From: Firmicutes bacterium UBA3553
Lineage (GTDB): Bacteria; Bacillota; Clostridia; Tissierellales; Sedimentibacteraceae
Reading direction: 5' to 3'
Assembly (NCBI GenBank): GCA_002381185.1
Contig: DFOA01000061.1
Location: 1-49,640, forward strand
DNA: 49,640 bases
The notes below the pieces were generated by a model, which saw nothing but the letters and a program-made list of their open reading frames with translations, ran no database searches and was not told where the DNA came from. Shown here piece after piece: positions 42,353 through 49,640 of this stretch. The position numbers and the translations under genes were made by a program. Within the stretch, counting starts at the first letter, position 1, and each line of letters begins with the position of its first letter.

Positions 42353-42904
42353 ATGACAAGAAATTCTTCATTATTTAAAACAGTGGTTCTTTCCATGCTT
42401 GTTGCAATCGGTGTTGTAATCTCGCCGATTCTCAGAGTTGAGGGCTTATGCCCCACAGCTCACCTTATCAATATTGTCTGCTCCGTCCTTCTTGGACCCT
42501 GGTATTCACTTCTTTGCGCAACCATGATAGGAATTATACGCATGATTTTTTTGGGTATACCCCCGCTTGCATTGACAGGTGCTGTATTCGGCGCGTTTCT
42601 TTCAGGTGTTCTTTACCGCGTTTCAAACGGAAAAATCATATTTGCCGTTATAGGTGAGATATTCGGCACAGGTGTAATCGGTGCAATTGTTTCGTATCCG
42701 GTAATGGCGTTGATTATGGGGCGCACGGGCCTCACCTGGATGTTCTATGTGCCTTCATTCATAGCTGCCACAATTATGGGCGGAACAGCAGCATACATAT
42801 TATTAAAAGCTTTGAGCAAAAACGGTATGCTGTTAAAATTTCAAACGAGTTTAGGAGCTAATATTTATGATAAACCGAATGTTAGAAATAAAATCACAAA
42901 TTAG
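42353..42904 (+). CDS. thiW: Thiazole ECF transporter S component ThiW
   Basis: The 183-residue membrane protein has five or six hydrophobic segments and the ThiW-like features TVVLSMLVAIGVVISPILRVEG (split, ~10-30), CPTAHLINIVCSVLLGP (~33-50) and LGIPPLALTGAVFGAFLSG. ThiW is the substrate-binding S component predicted to take up hydroxyethylthiazole via the shared ECF module. ATG 42353 follows AGAGAGGT; a longer frame from 42290 runs through the second RNA element. It overlaps thiM by 38 bases and is behind two RNA switches. Confidence 0.92.
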   Translation: MTRNSSLFKTVVLSMLVAIGVVISPILRVEGLCPTAHLINIVCSVLLGPWYSLLCATMIGIIRMIFLGIPPLALTGAVFGAFLSGVLYRVSNGKIIFAVIGEIFGTGVIGAIVSYPVMALIMGRTGLTWMFYVPSFIAATIMGGTAAYILLKALSKNGMLLKFQTSLGANIYDKPNVRNKITN

Positions 42905-43685
42905 AGCAACTCAGCCTCTGATACACTGCATAACAAATCCCATATCCATAAATGACTGTGCCAATGTTGTACTGGCTGCCGGAGCCAGACCCATAATGGC
43001 TGAGCATCCTGATGAGGTGGAGGAAATAACCTTAACCGCCGGAGCCTTGGCTGTAAATTTGGGCAACATAACCGATGTGCGAATGAAGTCAATGATGCTT
43101 TCAGGAAAAATTGCCGCCCAAAACAGCATTCCGTCCATAATAGATGCGGTAGGTGTTGGCTGCAGCAGGCTTAGGCTGGAATATGCAAAAAAATATATCC
43201 ATGAAAACTCGCCTTCCGTCATAAAGGGAAACATGTCCGAAATAAAGGCTTTATGCGGCATGAATTCACATGCTGTGGGAATTGATGCGGGAAAAGAGGA
43301 TGCAACAACATCTAACACACTATCAGAAAATTTAAAAATCGTGCAGAATTTGTCCTCAATAACCAGCTCGGTTGTCATGGTAACGGGGAAAATTGATATT
43401 ATAAGTAACGGAAGAAAAACATATCTAATAAAAAACGGCTGTGAAATGATGTCGCACATAACAGGAACAGGATGCATGCTCAATGTCCTGACCGCCAGCT
43501 ATATTTCTTCCGGCAGCATATTGAAAGGAGCTGTGTTAAGCGCAATGGTCCTGGGCATATGCGGTCAGCTGTCACAAGACGCAAAGGGACCCGGAAGCTT
43601 TAAAACCGCCCTGTTGGACAATCTTTATAATTTATCTGATGAACAAATTACAAAATACATCAGTCTGGAGGAAATAAATATTTGA
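42867..43685 (+). CDS. thiM: Hydroxyethylthiazole kinase
   Basis: The 272-residue ribokinase-like enzyme phosphorylates 4-methyl-5-hydroxyethylthiazole. LIHCITNPISINDCANVVLAAGARPIM (~18-44), IIDAVGVGCSRLR and VMVTGKID are typical, and GTGCML (~200) holds the catalytic anion-hole/ATP motif. ATG 42867 has TAGGAG upstream within the thiW end; 42879 is an alternative. It lies between the putative thiazole importer and thiE, completing thiazole salvage. Confidence 0.96.
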   Translation: MINRMLEIKSQIRATQPLIHCITNPISINDCANVVLAAGARPIMAEHPDEVEEITLTAGALAVNLGNITDVRMKSMMLSGKIAAQNSIPSIIDAVGVGCSRLRLEYAKKYIHENSPSVIKGNMSEIKALCGMNSHAVGIDAGKEDATTSNTLSENLKIVQNLSSITSSVVMVTGKIDIISNGRKTYLIKNGCEMMSHITGTGCMLNVLTASYISSGSILKGAVLSAMVLGICGQLSQDAKGPGSFKTALLDNLYNLSDEQITKYISLEEINI

Positions 43686-44314
43686 AAATTGATACTGCAT
43701 TATACTTAGTAACAGATAGCACCGGTAAGACAGATGAGGATTTTCTGGATATAGTGGAAAAAGCCTGTAAAGGAGGTATAACTCTTTTACAGCTCAGGGA
43801 AAAAACCCGTTCCGGCAGAGACTTTCTTGATTTGGCCATAAAGGTCAAAAATGTAGCGGACAAATACGGCATTCCGTTAATTATAGATGACAGAATTGAC
43901 ATAGCACTGGCATCCGGCGCATCCGGAGTCCATGTTGGACAAAGCGATATTCCTGTACACTATGCCAGAATGCTCATGGGAAAGTACAAAATTGTAGGTG
44001 CCACCGCCAAGACTGTTGAGCAGGCTCTTGAAGCTTACAGCCAGGGTGCAGATTATCTGGGTGTGGGAGCTATATTCCCCACCACCACAAAGGTTGTAAC
44101 CAGAATAACTGATATTTCCACCTTAAATGAAATCTGCAAATCCGTACCCATTCCGGCAGTCGCAATCGGCGGTCTTAACATAAACAACATTGACATTTTA
44201 AGAGACAGCCCCATAAGCGGAATCTCAGTAGTTTCCGCCATAATGAAGGCAGCTGATCCCGAAAAAGCAGCCGCGGAACTGAAAAGGAAAATTACCGATA
44301 TGCTGGCTTTTTAA
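43682..44314 (+). CDS. thiE: Thiamin-phosphate synthase
   Basis: The 210-residue TIM-barrel enzyme couples HMP-PP with thiazole phosphate. TLLQLREKTRSGRDFLD (~35), DDRIDIALASGASGVHVGQ (~69-87), GATAKT and the phosphate-binding AIGGLN (~160) and VVSAIMKA (~185) are present. Start is TTG 43682 overlapping the thiM stop, preceded by GGAGG. It is the end of the operon; HMP kinase is not in the window. Confidence 0.96.
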   Translation: MKIDTALYLVTDSTGKTDEDFLDIVEKACKGGITLLQLREKTRSGRDFLDLAIKVKNVADKYGIPLIIDDRIDIALASGASGVHVGQSDIPVHYARMLMGKYKIVGATAKTVEQALEAYSQGADYLGVGAIFPTTTKVVTRITDISTLNEICKSVPIPAVAIGGLNINNIDILRDSPISGISVVSAIMKAADPEKAAAELKRKITDMLAF

Positions 44315-44404
44315 GTCAATCGGTCTAAAAAATTATTTATAATATCAGGCCTCATCCTAATTCGTTTGCTCCCTAAGGTCGAAAAACGGGTTTGGGGCTA
44401 TAAA

Positions 44405-44440
44405 AAATGCAGTATCTGTTTTTTATTGATACTGCATTTA
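44405..44440 (+). terminator. Terminator of the thi operon
   Basis: AAATGCAGTATC (44405-44416) is perfectly inverted to GATACTGCATTT (44428-44439). It lies 90 bp after thiE. The rest of 44315-44687 has no intact gene. Confidence 0.85.
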
Positions 44441-44443
44441 ATG

Positions 44444-44533
44444 TTACGCCTGTTTTTCATCCCTTATCTTTTTTTGAAGTTCTAAGACTTTTTCTTTGGG
44501 AAGCTTTGTCACTCCACTGACAAAATATTCACG
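44444..44533 (-). pseudogene. Possible 3' remnant of a degraded gene
   Basis: On the minus strand about 29 codons read as a plausible soluble C-terminus (REYFVSGVTKLPKEKVLELQ, then KKIRDEKQA and stop) with a sensible charged helix. There is a stop codon just upstream in frame and no start or ribosome-binding site. I do not recognise the family. It may be chance. Confidence 0.3.
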
Positions 44534-44687
44534 TCTTTAAAAACAGTCACATGGCAAGGACTTCGGTGATTACAACCTTAATGAAAGCTGCCGGCCATGC
44601 CACCCTTAAAATATAATTGATATTATAATATTTTCAGATTATAATAATATCAGCATAAATTAAAACTTTAGATAAGAGAGGACTTCT

Positions 44688-46334
44688 ATGCAGTATATTA
44701 TAATTATCGCCATTGTTACAATTGTCATAACACTTGCTATGATTATATCACATATCAAGGCAACTAAAAAATTAAGAGCAAGACTCACAGAATCATTCGG
44801 AAAGATGCCTGAGCAGAAAAAATGTGAATTTGAAAGCATTGAAAGCTATCACAGGCATAAGAAGGAGCATCCCATCAATTCAGAAATAATAGACAGTATT
44901 ACCTGGGATGACCTGGATATGAATGTTGTATTTAAACGTATAAATACATGTCTGACCTCTGTAGGGGAGGAATACATGTATGATGCGCTGCATCAGGTAC
45001 AGATTGACAAAGACATTCTTTTAAAAAGAGAGAGTCTTATTTCCTGCCTGGAAGAAAATCCTGAAATAAGACTGAAGCTGCAGATGAATCTGGCTAAATC
45101 AGGTAAATACAACTACAGCGGCTTAGCTTCCTTCATTTTTGAACCGGATGCCAAAACACTGATGCATCCTTTTATGTATAACATTCTTGCGCTCATTCCC
45201 ATAATATGTGCATGTACAGCCTTTTTTACACAGTATGGTGTTTTGTTTTTCATATTTGCGGCCATATTGAACGGGTTTGTCTATTACAGTACAAAGCTGA
45301 AAATCGAGAGGGAACTTCCTGCAATCAGATATTTTTCTTCAGTGTTGCATTGCATAAATAGATTTTATAAAATAAAAGGCCTGGAAACATTCCCTTTTTT
45401 CAATGAGCTGAATAAAAGCTTCGATATATTTAAAAATTTAAGAACAAACCTTTCCGGTATTATGCGGAAAGATGTCTCCGACATAGCCATATTTATAGAA
45501 TACATAAAAATTATATTTCTCACCGATATCAGAAGCTACAACCGAACAATCCAAAGAATTTTAAAATATTCAGAAGATTTTCACACGCTGTACAAATGCC
45601 TTGGTGAAATCGATATGGCAATTTGCGTGCTCTCATTCAGAAAAAGTCTGCCATTTTATTGCCTTCCATCCCTTCACAGTGAAAACTCCATATGTTTTGA
45701 GGACTTATATCACCCGCTGCTTTCAGAACCGGTTCCAAACAGTGGAAAAATAAGCCGAAACAGCATTATCACCGGCTCCAATGCTTCAGGGAAATCCACA
45801 TTTATAAAAGCCTTGGCTGTCAACGGTATTTTGGCTCAATCCATTTATACCTGTGCTGCAAAGTCTATTAATATAAGACCTTCACTAATAATTACTTCTA
45901 TGGCAGTTCGGGACAGTATTTCAGAAGGGGACAGCTATTTTATAAAGGAAATAAAATCATTAAAAAGGATACTTGATAAGGTCCAGGATACTGCCTGCAC
46001 ATGTTTTGTGGACGAAATACTGAAAGGCACAAACACAATCGAACGTATTGCAGCCTCAGCATCCGTGCTGAAATATCTGCACAGCACGGACTGCCTTTGC
46101 GTGACAGCTTCTCACGACATTGAACTGACGCATATTTTAAGTGGTGAGTATGACAACTATCATTTCCGCGAGTATATCACAGATGATGGAATACATTTTG
46201 ATTACAAGCTCAAGGAAGGACCGTCACAGACCAGAAATGCCATCAGACTGCTGCATCACATGAATTTCGACAGCAAGATAGTTGAAGATGCCGAAGCTAT
46301 GGTAAATAAATTTATTGACTCTAAGACATGGTAA
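44688..46334 (+). CDS. Membrane-anchored MutS-like ATPase
   Basis: The 548-residue protein ends in a MutS-type ABC ATPase domain: Walker A TGSNASGKSTFIKAL (~360), SEGDSYFIKEI (~405), Walker B FVDEILKGTN (~440) and the ASHD His loop (~470). In front lie an N-terminal helix (~1-20), a lever/clamp-like helical region and two helices (~165-205) that look membrane-spanning. The mismatch-binding domains I (Phe-x-Glu) and II of MutS1 are missing. Members of this family are called MutS-related or DUF-type membrane MutS; function is unknown. GAGAGG precedes the ATG. Alone, with no mutL nearby. Confidence 0.87.
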   Translation: MQYIIIIAIVTIVITLAMIISHIKATKKLRARLTESFGKMPEQKKCEFESIESYHRHKKEHPINSEIIDSITWDDLDMNVVFKRINTCLTSVGEEYMYDALHQVQIDKDILLKRESLISCLEENPEIRLKLQMNLAKSGKYNYSGLASFIFEPDAKTLMHPFMYNILALIPIICACTAFFTQYGVLFFIFAAILNGFVYYSTKLKIERELPAIRYFSSVLHCINRFYKIKGLETFPFFNELNKSFDIFKNLRTNLSGIMRKDVSDIAIFIEYIKIIFLTDIRSYNRTIQRILKYSEDFHTLYKCLGEIDMAICVLSFRKSLPFYCLPSLHSENSICFEDLYHPLLSEPVPNSGKISRNSIITGSNASGKSTFIKALAVNGILAQSIYTCAAKSINIRPSLIITSMAVRDSISEGDSYFIKEIKSLKRILDKVQDTACTCFVDEILKGTNTIERIAASASVLKYLHSTDCLCVTASHDIELTHILSGEYDNYHFREYITDDGIHFDYKLKEGPSQTRNAIRLLHHMNFDSKIVEDAEAMVNKFIDSKTW

Positions 46335-46365
46335 TATTATTAGTTCCTGTCATCTAAATCTAAGA

Positions 46366-46437
46366 CTATTTTTTATCATTTGCGCAGCCTGCCAGAGCAA
46401 GTATTAAAGTCAATACAATAATTATTTTTCTTTTCAT
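46366..46437 (-). CDS. 23-residue mini-lipoprotein (lipobox LAGC)
   Basis: The frame reads MKRKIIIVLTLILALAGCAN then DKK and stop TAG. It has a basic N-terminus, a hydrophobic core and the lipobox L-A-G-C, so signal peptidase II would leave only a six-residue lipidated peptide, or release a hydrophobic leader peptide. Its ATG overlaps the stop of the preceding permease gene by one base (ATGA-type coupling), so it looks like the last gene of that operon. No downstream continuation of a longer lipoprotein is open. Confidence 0.6.
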   Translation of the reverse strand: MKRKIIIVLTLILALAGCANDKK

Positions 46438-47480
46438 CATTCAGGTTTTTTCCTTTTATGATATTTTCTGATGATATAAACAGTTGCGGCAATTAATGCA
46501 GAACCAAAATATACTATGACTATTTTGAACATAATCATGCTCATTTCCGTAAGACCATCTGTTAGATAATATAAGATAAAATCGTGAAATGACTTTATAA
46601 TACCGTAAATGCTTTTTGGTGAGACAGGATTAAACCTATATGGCATTCTGAGATTTATGTATTTAACGGTTAAAAATATAACGCACAGCATTGATATAAT
46701 AATTAATCCCAAGGGCAATACTATTCTTTTAACCACTTCAGAATTTTCCTGCTCTTTAATATATCCAAGTATTCCAACGTCATACTTTCGTTCTTCATAT
46801 CCTGATATGAGCCCTCTAACAAACTTTTTCAAGTCATTCATATATTTAAATATTATATACAAAGAAATTGTCATAACGCACAAAATCATAATTTTAAGCA
46901 GAAATTTACCCAGATTATCATAATAAATGCTGGCAGACGGATTTATATTCCTTGATTTAAGTATTGACAGAAAAGTATTTTCATCTATATTCACACCTTC
47001 CTTGTTTTTAAGCACGGCATATATTCGCTGCCCTTTTATATTTTGATTTTCAAGCATGCTCAAATCATTATAATATATGTCGCTGCTGTCTTTAATAACA
47101 GCAGTTATTCTGTATTGCTTATTATTAGATTCATGCTCCCTACCAAGAGGATAATATGCGAAGTTTTTTTCGGCAAATTTATCTCCCATAAGAACTTCAT
47201 ACTCACTGAGTTCAATATTGGTTTTTTCTTTTATTTTACCGCTCAGAAGAATGTTTATATTTCCTTTGTATACCTTTGAATTATCTTTATTATACAAATC
47301 ATATATTATCAAATAATCATATATCTGTGCTTGTTCCAGTGCCTTTTCAGTTTCTTCCAAAGCATGACAGCTGTTCAGGCATACCTCCGCAACACCATTG
47401 TAATGATTGGACTCCACATGTATGAACAAAATAAATGTAATGGCAATAACCGTAAGAAGTGCATATACCGTCTTTTTCAT
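46437..47480 (-). CDS. MacB/FtsX-like membrane protein of unknown function
   Basis: The 347-residue protein has one helix at ~4-20, a ~170-residue extracytoplasmic domain, and three more helices (~192-211, ~252-272, ~318-340). One helix, a large outer domain and three helices is the topology of MacB/FtsX-type ABC permeases, though I see no strong sequence motif, so the family call is weak. It follows the HlyD-like adaptor gene by 12 bp. The start is preceded by AGAGGGAG. The outer domain and its adaptor suggest export of, or signalling with, a peptide or a lipid. Confidence 0.6.
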   Translation of the reverse strand: MKKTVYALLTVIAITFILFIHVESNHYNGVAEVCLNSCHALEETEKALEQAQIYDYLIIYDLYNKDNSKVYKGNINILLSGKIKEKTNIELSEYEVLMGDKFAEKNFAYYPLGREHESNNKQYRITAVIKDSSDIYYNDLSMLENQNIKGQRIYAVLKNKEGVNIDENTFLSILKSRNINPSASIYYDNLGKFLLKIMILCVMTISLYIIFKYMNDLKKFVRGLISGYEERKYDVGILGYIKEQENSEVVKRIVLPLGLIIISMLCVIFLTVKYINLRMPYRFNPVSPKSIYGIIKSFHDFILYYLTDGLTEMSMIMFKIVIVYFGSALIAATVYIIRKYHKRKKPE

Positions 47481-47492
47481 TTGCGGCTCCCT

Positions 47493-48794
47493 CTAATTAA
47501 TAACTCTTACTCTCATATCATCTTCCAAAACAGATGAAGCATAGTTAACTATCAATGAATCCTTGTCGATTATTTCCTTATTGCTGGATAAAGGCTCAAT
47601 TGCAACCGTACTTTCTCCAACTGCAAGTATTTTGTATTCACCCTGTTTCAAGTGGTTAACCTGCCCCAAAATAGATTCCTCAGTCAGCACGGAATAAACA
47701 TAGCAGTCGTTATCTGGCTTCAACTCACCGATGGGAACCACTGCGGTTTTATCAACAACGCATTCATACTCTTCCTTTGACTGAGCCATAAACTTCACGC
47801 TATCTGATATATATAAATTTTCCTTCGGCTCATCCTTGAGTGCAAAAATAAGTTCGCTGTGATCCGGGAAAAAGCGCACCGATTCAGTTACCACAGTCTC
47901 CCTCTTTTTCTCGTCATCTTTCCAGAAATACAGGCTGTATTTGTTGGAAAAGATATTATTATATACGCTCCTGTCCATAACAGCCTCCATATACAAATCT
48001 GCGTTGGTGTTGCAGACAGAGTACTTTAGTACAATATCCCCCTCTTCCACAACCTTTTTATCAGTTATGTATTCTATATACACCTTATCCGGCAGGAAGT
48101 ATGCTCCGCTGTTGTCCACGGATATTTTTTCCTCGCCTATTTCATTATTCTTTCCCTGAAGCTTTGCTCTCAGAATTTTTATTTCTCCATCAATATGGTT
48201 CATGTTCGCATCATAGATTTCCTTCTCGCTTAAACTCAGGCTCACTTCATTGTCATAATCCTCACGGCATTGCTCCATAGCATCATTTTTACCGTCAAGC
48301 TCCTCTTTTGTCACAACACCGTTATCATAAAGAAAGCTTGTGTTTTCATATTCTTCCTTCGCCTTTTCATAAGCCTCAAGAGATTTTTTCAAAGATGCCT
48401 GAGAATCCTCCAATTGCTTTTTCAAATTAAGCTTTTCAATTTCATAGGCTTTTATCTGATTTTGAAGCTCGGAAACTTCCGTATCTACATTTATATCCTG
48501 CCTGCTCATATCAAGCCCCATTATTTTTTCTCCGGCCTCTACAATCTGAGAATTTTTTACATCAAATTCAGAAATATAAAGCTTTCTATCCGCTTTTACC
48601 TCCACTGTCTTTCTTGATAAAACTATGCCGGTAAAATAATCCTTCCTTATAAGAGGACTTTGAATCATAGGCTTGGTAACAGTAATTTCGGGCATTATAT
48701 AGTTTCTTATTGAAAAAAACAAAAAACCTATTACAATAACACCGCTGACAAATACAAAAAAATATTTTAAAAGATTATCAAAAAATTTATGCAT
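47493..48794 (-). CDS. HlyD-family membrane fusion (adaptor) protein
   Basis: The 433-residue protein has an N-terminal anchor (~10-29), a barrel-sandwich half (RKTVEVKADRKLYISEFDV, ~62-80), a long coiled coil (~105-215, Glu/Lys/Leu-rich heptads) and the returning half and beta-barrel domains. This is the architecture of HlyD/MFP proteins, which in Gram-positives accompany ABC exporters. It sits, one base apart, after a sugar-type ABC permease gene and before a MacB/FtsX-like protein, an unusual combination. No ATPase is present in the visible part. Confidence 0.87.
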   Translation of the reverse strand: MHKFFDNLLKYFFVFVSGVIVIGFLFFSIRNYIMPEITVTKPMIQSPLIRKDYFTGIVLSRKTVEVKADRKLYISEFDVKNSQIVEAGEKIMGLDMSRQDINVDTEVSELQNQIKAYEIEKLNLKKQLEDSQASLKKSLEAYEKAKEEYENTSFLYDNGVVTKEELDGKNDAMEQCREDYDNEVSLSLSEKEIYDANMNHIDGEIKILRAKLQGKNNEIGEEKISVDNSGAYFLPDKVYIEYITDKKVVEEGDIVLKYSVCNTNADLYMEAVMDRSVYNNIFSNKYSLYFWKDDEKKRETVVTESVRFFPDHSELIFALKDEPKENLYISDSVKFMAQSKEEYECVVDKTAVVPIGELKPDNDCYVYSVLTEESILGQVNHLKQGEYKILAVGESTVAIEPLSSNKEIIDKDSLIVNYASSVLEDDMRVRVIN

Positions 48795-48795
48795 A

Positions 48796-49623
48796 CTACT
48801 CCCCTACCTCATCTTTAGTTTTCAGCACCATGGTTTTAAGCCTGTCTCTGATTTTTGCGAACACATATATTACCGGGAACATGAACAGCACGCAGCCGGC
48901 GTAAAAAATGTTTTTATTGCTTTCATAAAGTGTATTTAAATATATGGAAACGGGCATCTTTGACATATCATTTAAAAATATAAGGGGCTGCTCAATTAAA
49001 TTCCAGTTTTCTATAAAAATTAACAGGCACAAAGCTGCAATGGCATTTTTCGAATATGGAAGCACCACGTGGAGCAGTATGTCAAAGTCCGACGCTCCGT
49101 CTATTTTTGCAATTTCGTAATAGCTTTGGGGCATTGATTCGAAAAATTGCTTCAGAAAAAATACCCCCAGGGTACTGAATACCCCCGGCAATACAACCGC
49201 CAAATAAGTATTAAAAATCTTCAGCCCAACATATCTCTCGGCAGCATTGTACAAAAGTACATTTGGAATCAAGGTTATCTGCAGGGGCAGAAGCATGAAG
49301 AACGTATAAATAAGAAACAATATTTGAGAAAGACGGCTTTTTCTTACAGCCATGTAATATGCAGCACCGATACTTATAATTATTTGTCCTGCCAATACCC
49401 CTGCTGTCATTAGAGCAGAGTTTGTATAAAGCTTAAAATATTCATTTTTCTCAACACTTATTTCATAATACTGCTGAATGTTAAAAATCTCCGGAACTAT
49501 TTCTATATCATCACTTTTCAATTGATTACCATCCATGAAGGAATGTGATATGGTATATATTATCGGAAATAAAAATATTGCCGCTATTAGCAATGAAATA
49601 ATTTTAATCAACGTTTTTTTCAT
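48796..49623 (-). CDS. Carbohydrate-type ABC transporter permease (MalG-like)
   Basis: The 275-residue protein has six hydrophobic segments and the cytoplasmic EAA loop in EIAKIDGASDFDILLHVVLP (~170-190), as in MalG/LacG permeases of CUT1 importers. It starts at ATG 49623 with AAGGTGG upstream, so it is complete. The partner permease, solute-binding protein and ATPase, if any, would be beyond the right edge. It is in one operon with HlyD-like and MacB-like genes, so sugar import is not a safe assumption. Confidence 0.9.
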   Translation of the reverse strand: MKKTLIKIISLLIAAIFLFPIIYTISHSFMDGNQLKSDDIEIVPEIFNIQQYYEISVEKNEYFKLYTNSALMTAGVLAGQIIISIGAAYYMAVRKSRLSQILFLIYTFFMLLPLQITLIPNVLLYNAAERYVGLKIFNTYLAVVLPGVFSTLGVFFLKQFFESMPQSYYEIAKIDGASDFDILLHVVLPYSKNAIAALCLLIFIENWNLIEQPLIFLNDMSKMPVSIYLNTLYESNKNIFYAGCVLFMFPVIYVFAKIRDRLKTMVLKTKDEVGE

Positions 49624-49640
49624 GATTATAAAACCACCTT

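Noticed and set aside
42911..43483. 190-codon minus-strand frame opposite thiM
   Set aside because: thiM has family motifs and ribosome-binding site, so this is a shadow frame.

Overview
The window looks like a chromosomal segment of a low-GC, spore-forming, amino-acid-fermenting Clostridia/Tissierellia bacterium, with Sedimentibacter or a close relative the best guess. The reasons are a complete oxidative ornithine (Stickland-type) operon, sporulation genes (cwlD, spmA, spmB), a collagen-like spore-surface type protein, sigma-54 promoters with a PAS/AAA+ activator, and AT-rich intergenic DNA. The genus is an inference from gene content, not from a marker gene. No tRNA, rRNA, CRISPR array, transposase or prophage was seen.

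Layout. 1-501: 3' end of a collagen-like protein gene. 742-5211: a MerR/TipAS-type regulator divergent from a two-gene heterodimeric ABC exporter; this block looks GC-richer than its surroundings and may be acquired. 5319-9983: an X-Pro-dipeptidase-like M24 peptidase and a five-gene split flavin/iron-sulfur dehydrogenase of the L-proline dehydrogenase / HcnABC / sarcosine oxidase type, behind a sigma-54 promoter. 10345-13167: Trk/Ktr potassium uptake. 13228-18051: a B12-riboswitch-controlled operon cbiB-cobD-(phosphoglycerate-mutase-like)-cobQ. 18179-21816: cwlD, then an unknown protein, a 25-residue peptide gene in a structured segment, a membrane HD-GYP protein and a DUF5317-like membrane protein. 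21852-24281: spmAB and a CorC/HlyC protein. 24575-27053: two family-2 glycosyltransferases. 27072-36817: the ornithine operon ord-ortA-ortB-oraS-oraE-mutL/glmL-like-orr with its sigma-54 promoter and activator gene. 36994-41817: luxS, typA, an amidohydrolase and trpS. 41890-44314: thiW-thiM-thiE behind a TPP riboswitch, a terminator and a second TPP-like RNA lacking the usual pyrophosphate-sensing arm. 44688-46334: a membrane-anchored MutS-like ATPase. 46366-49623: sugar-type ABC permease, HlyD-like adaptor, MacB/FtsX-like permease and a 23-residue lipoprotein-like peptide.

How it fits together. Ornithine degradation needs adenosylcobalamin and PLP (OraSE), and the window also encodes late adenosylcobalamin assembly under B12 feedback. 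The peptidase and dehydrogenase cluster suggests proline-containing peptides or another amino acid as a second substrate; both catabolic operons carry convincing -24/-12 promoters. Thiamin genes form a salvage set (thiazole uptake, kinase, coupling) without de novo genes here.

The strongest candidates for something undescribed are the variant TPP-like RNA ahead of thiW, the structured small-peptide segment ahead of the HD-GYP gene, a dispersed family of 11-bp tandem repeats based on TTCAGCAATTG, the mini-lipoprotein, and the hybrid ABC/HlyD/MacB locus.
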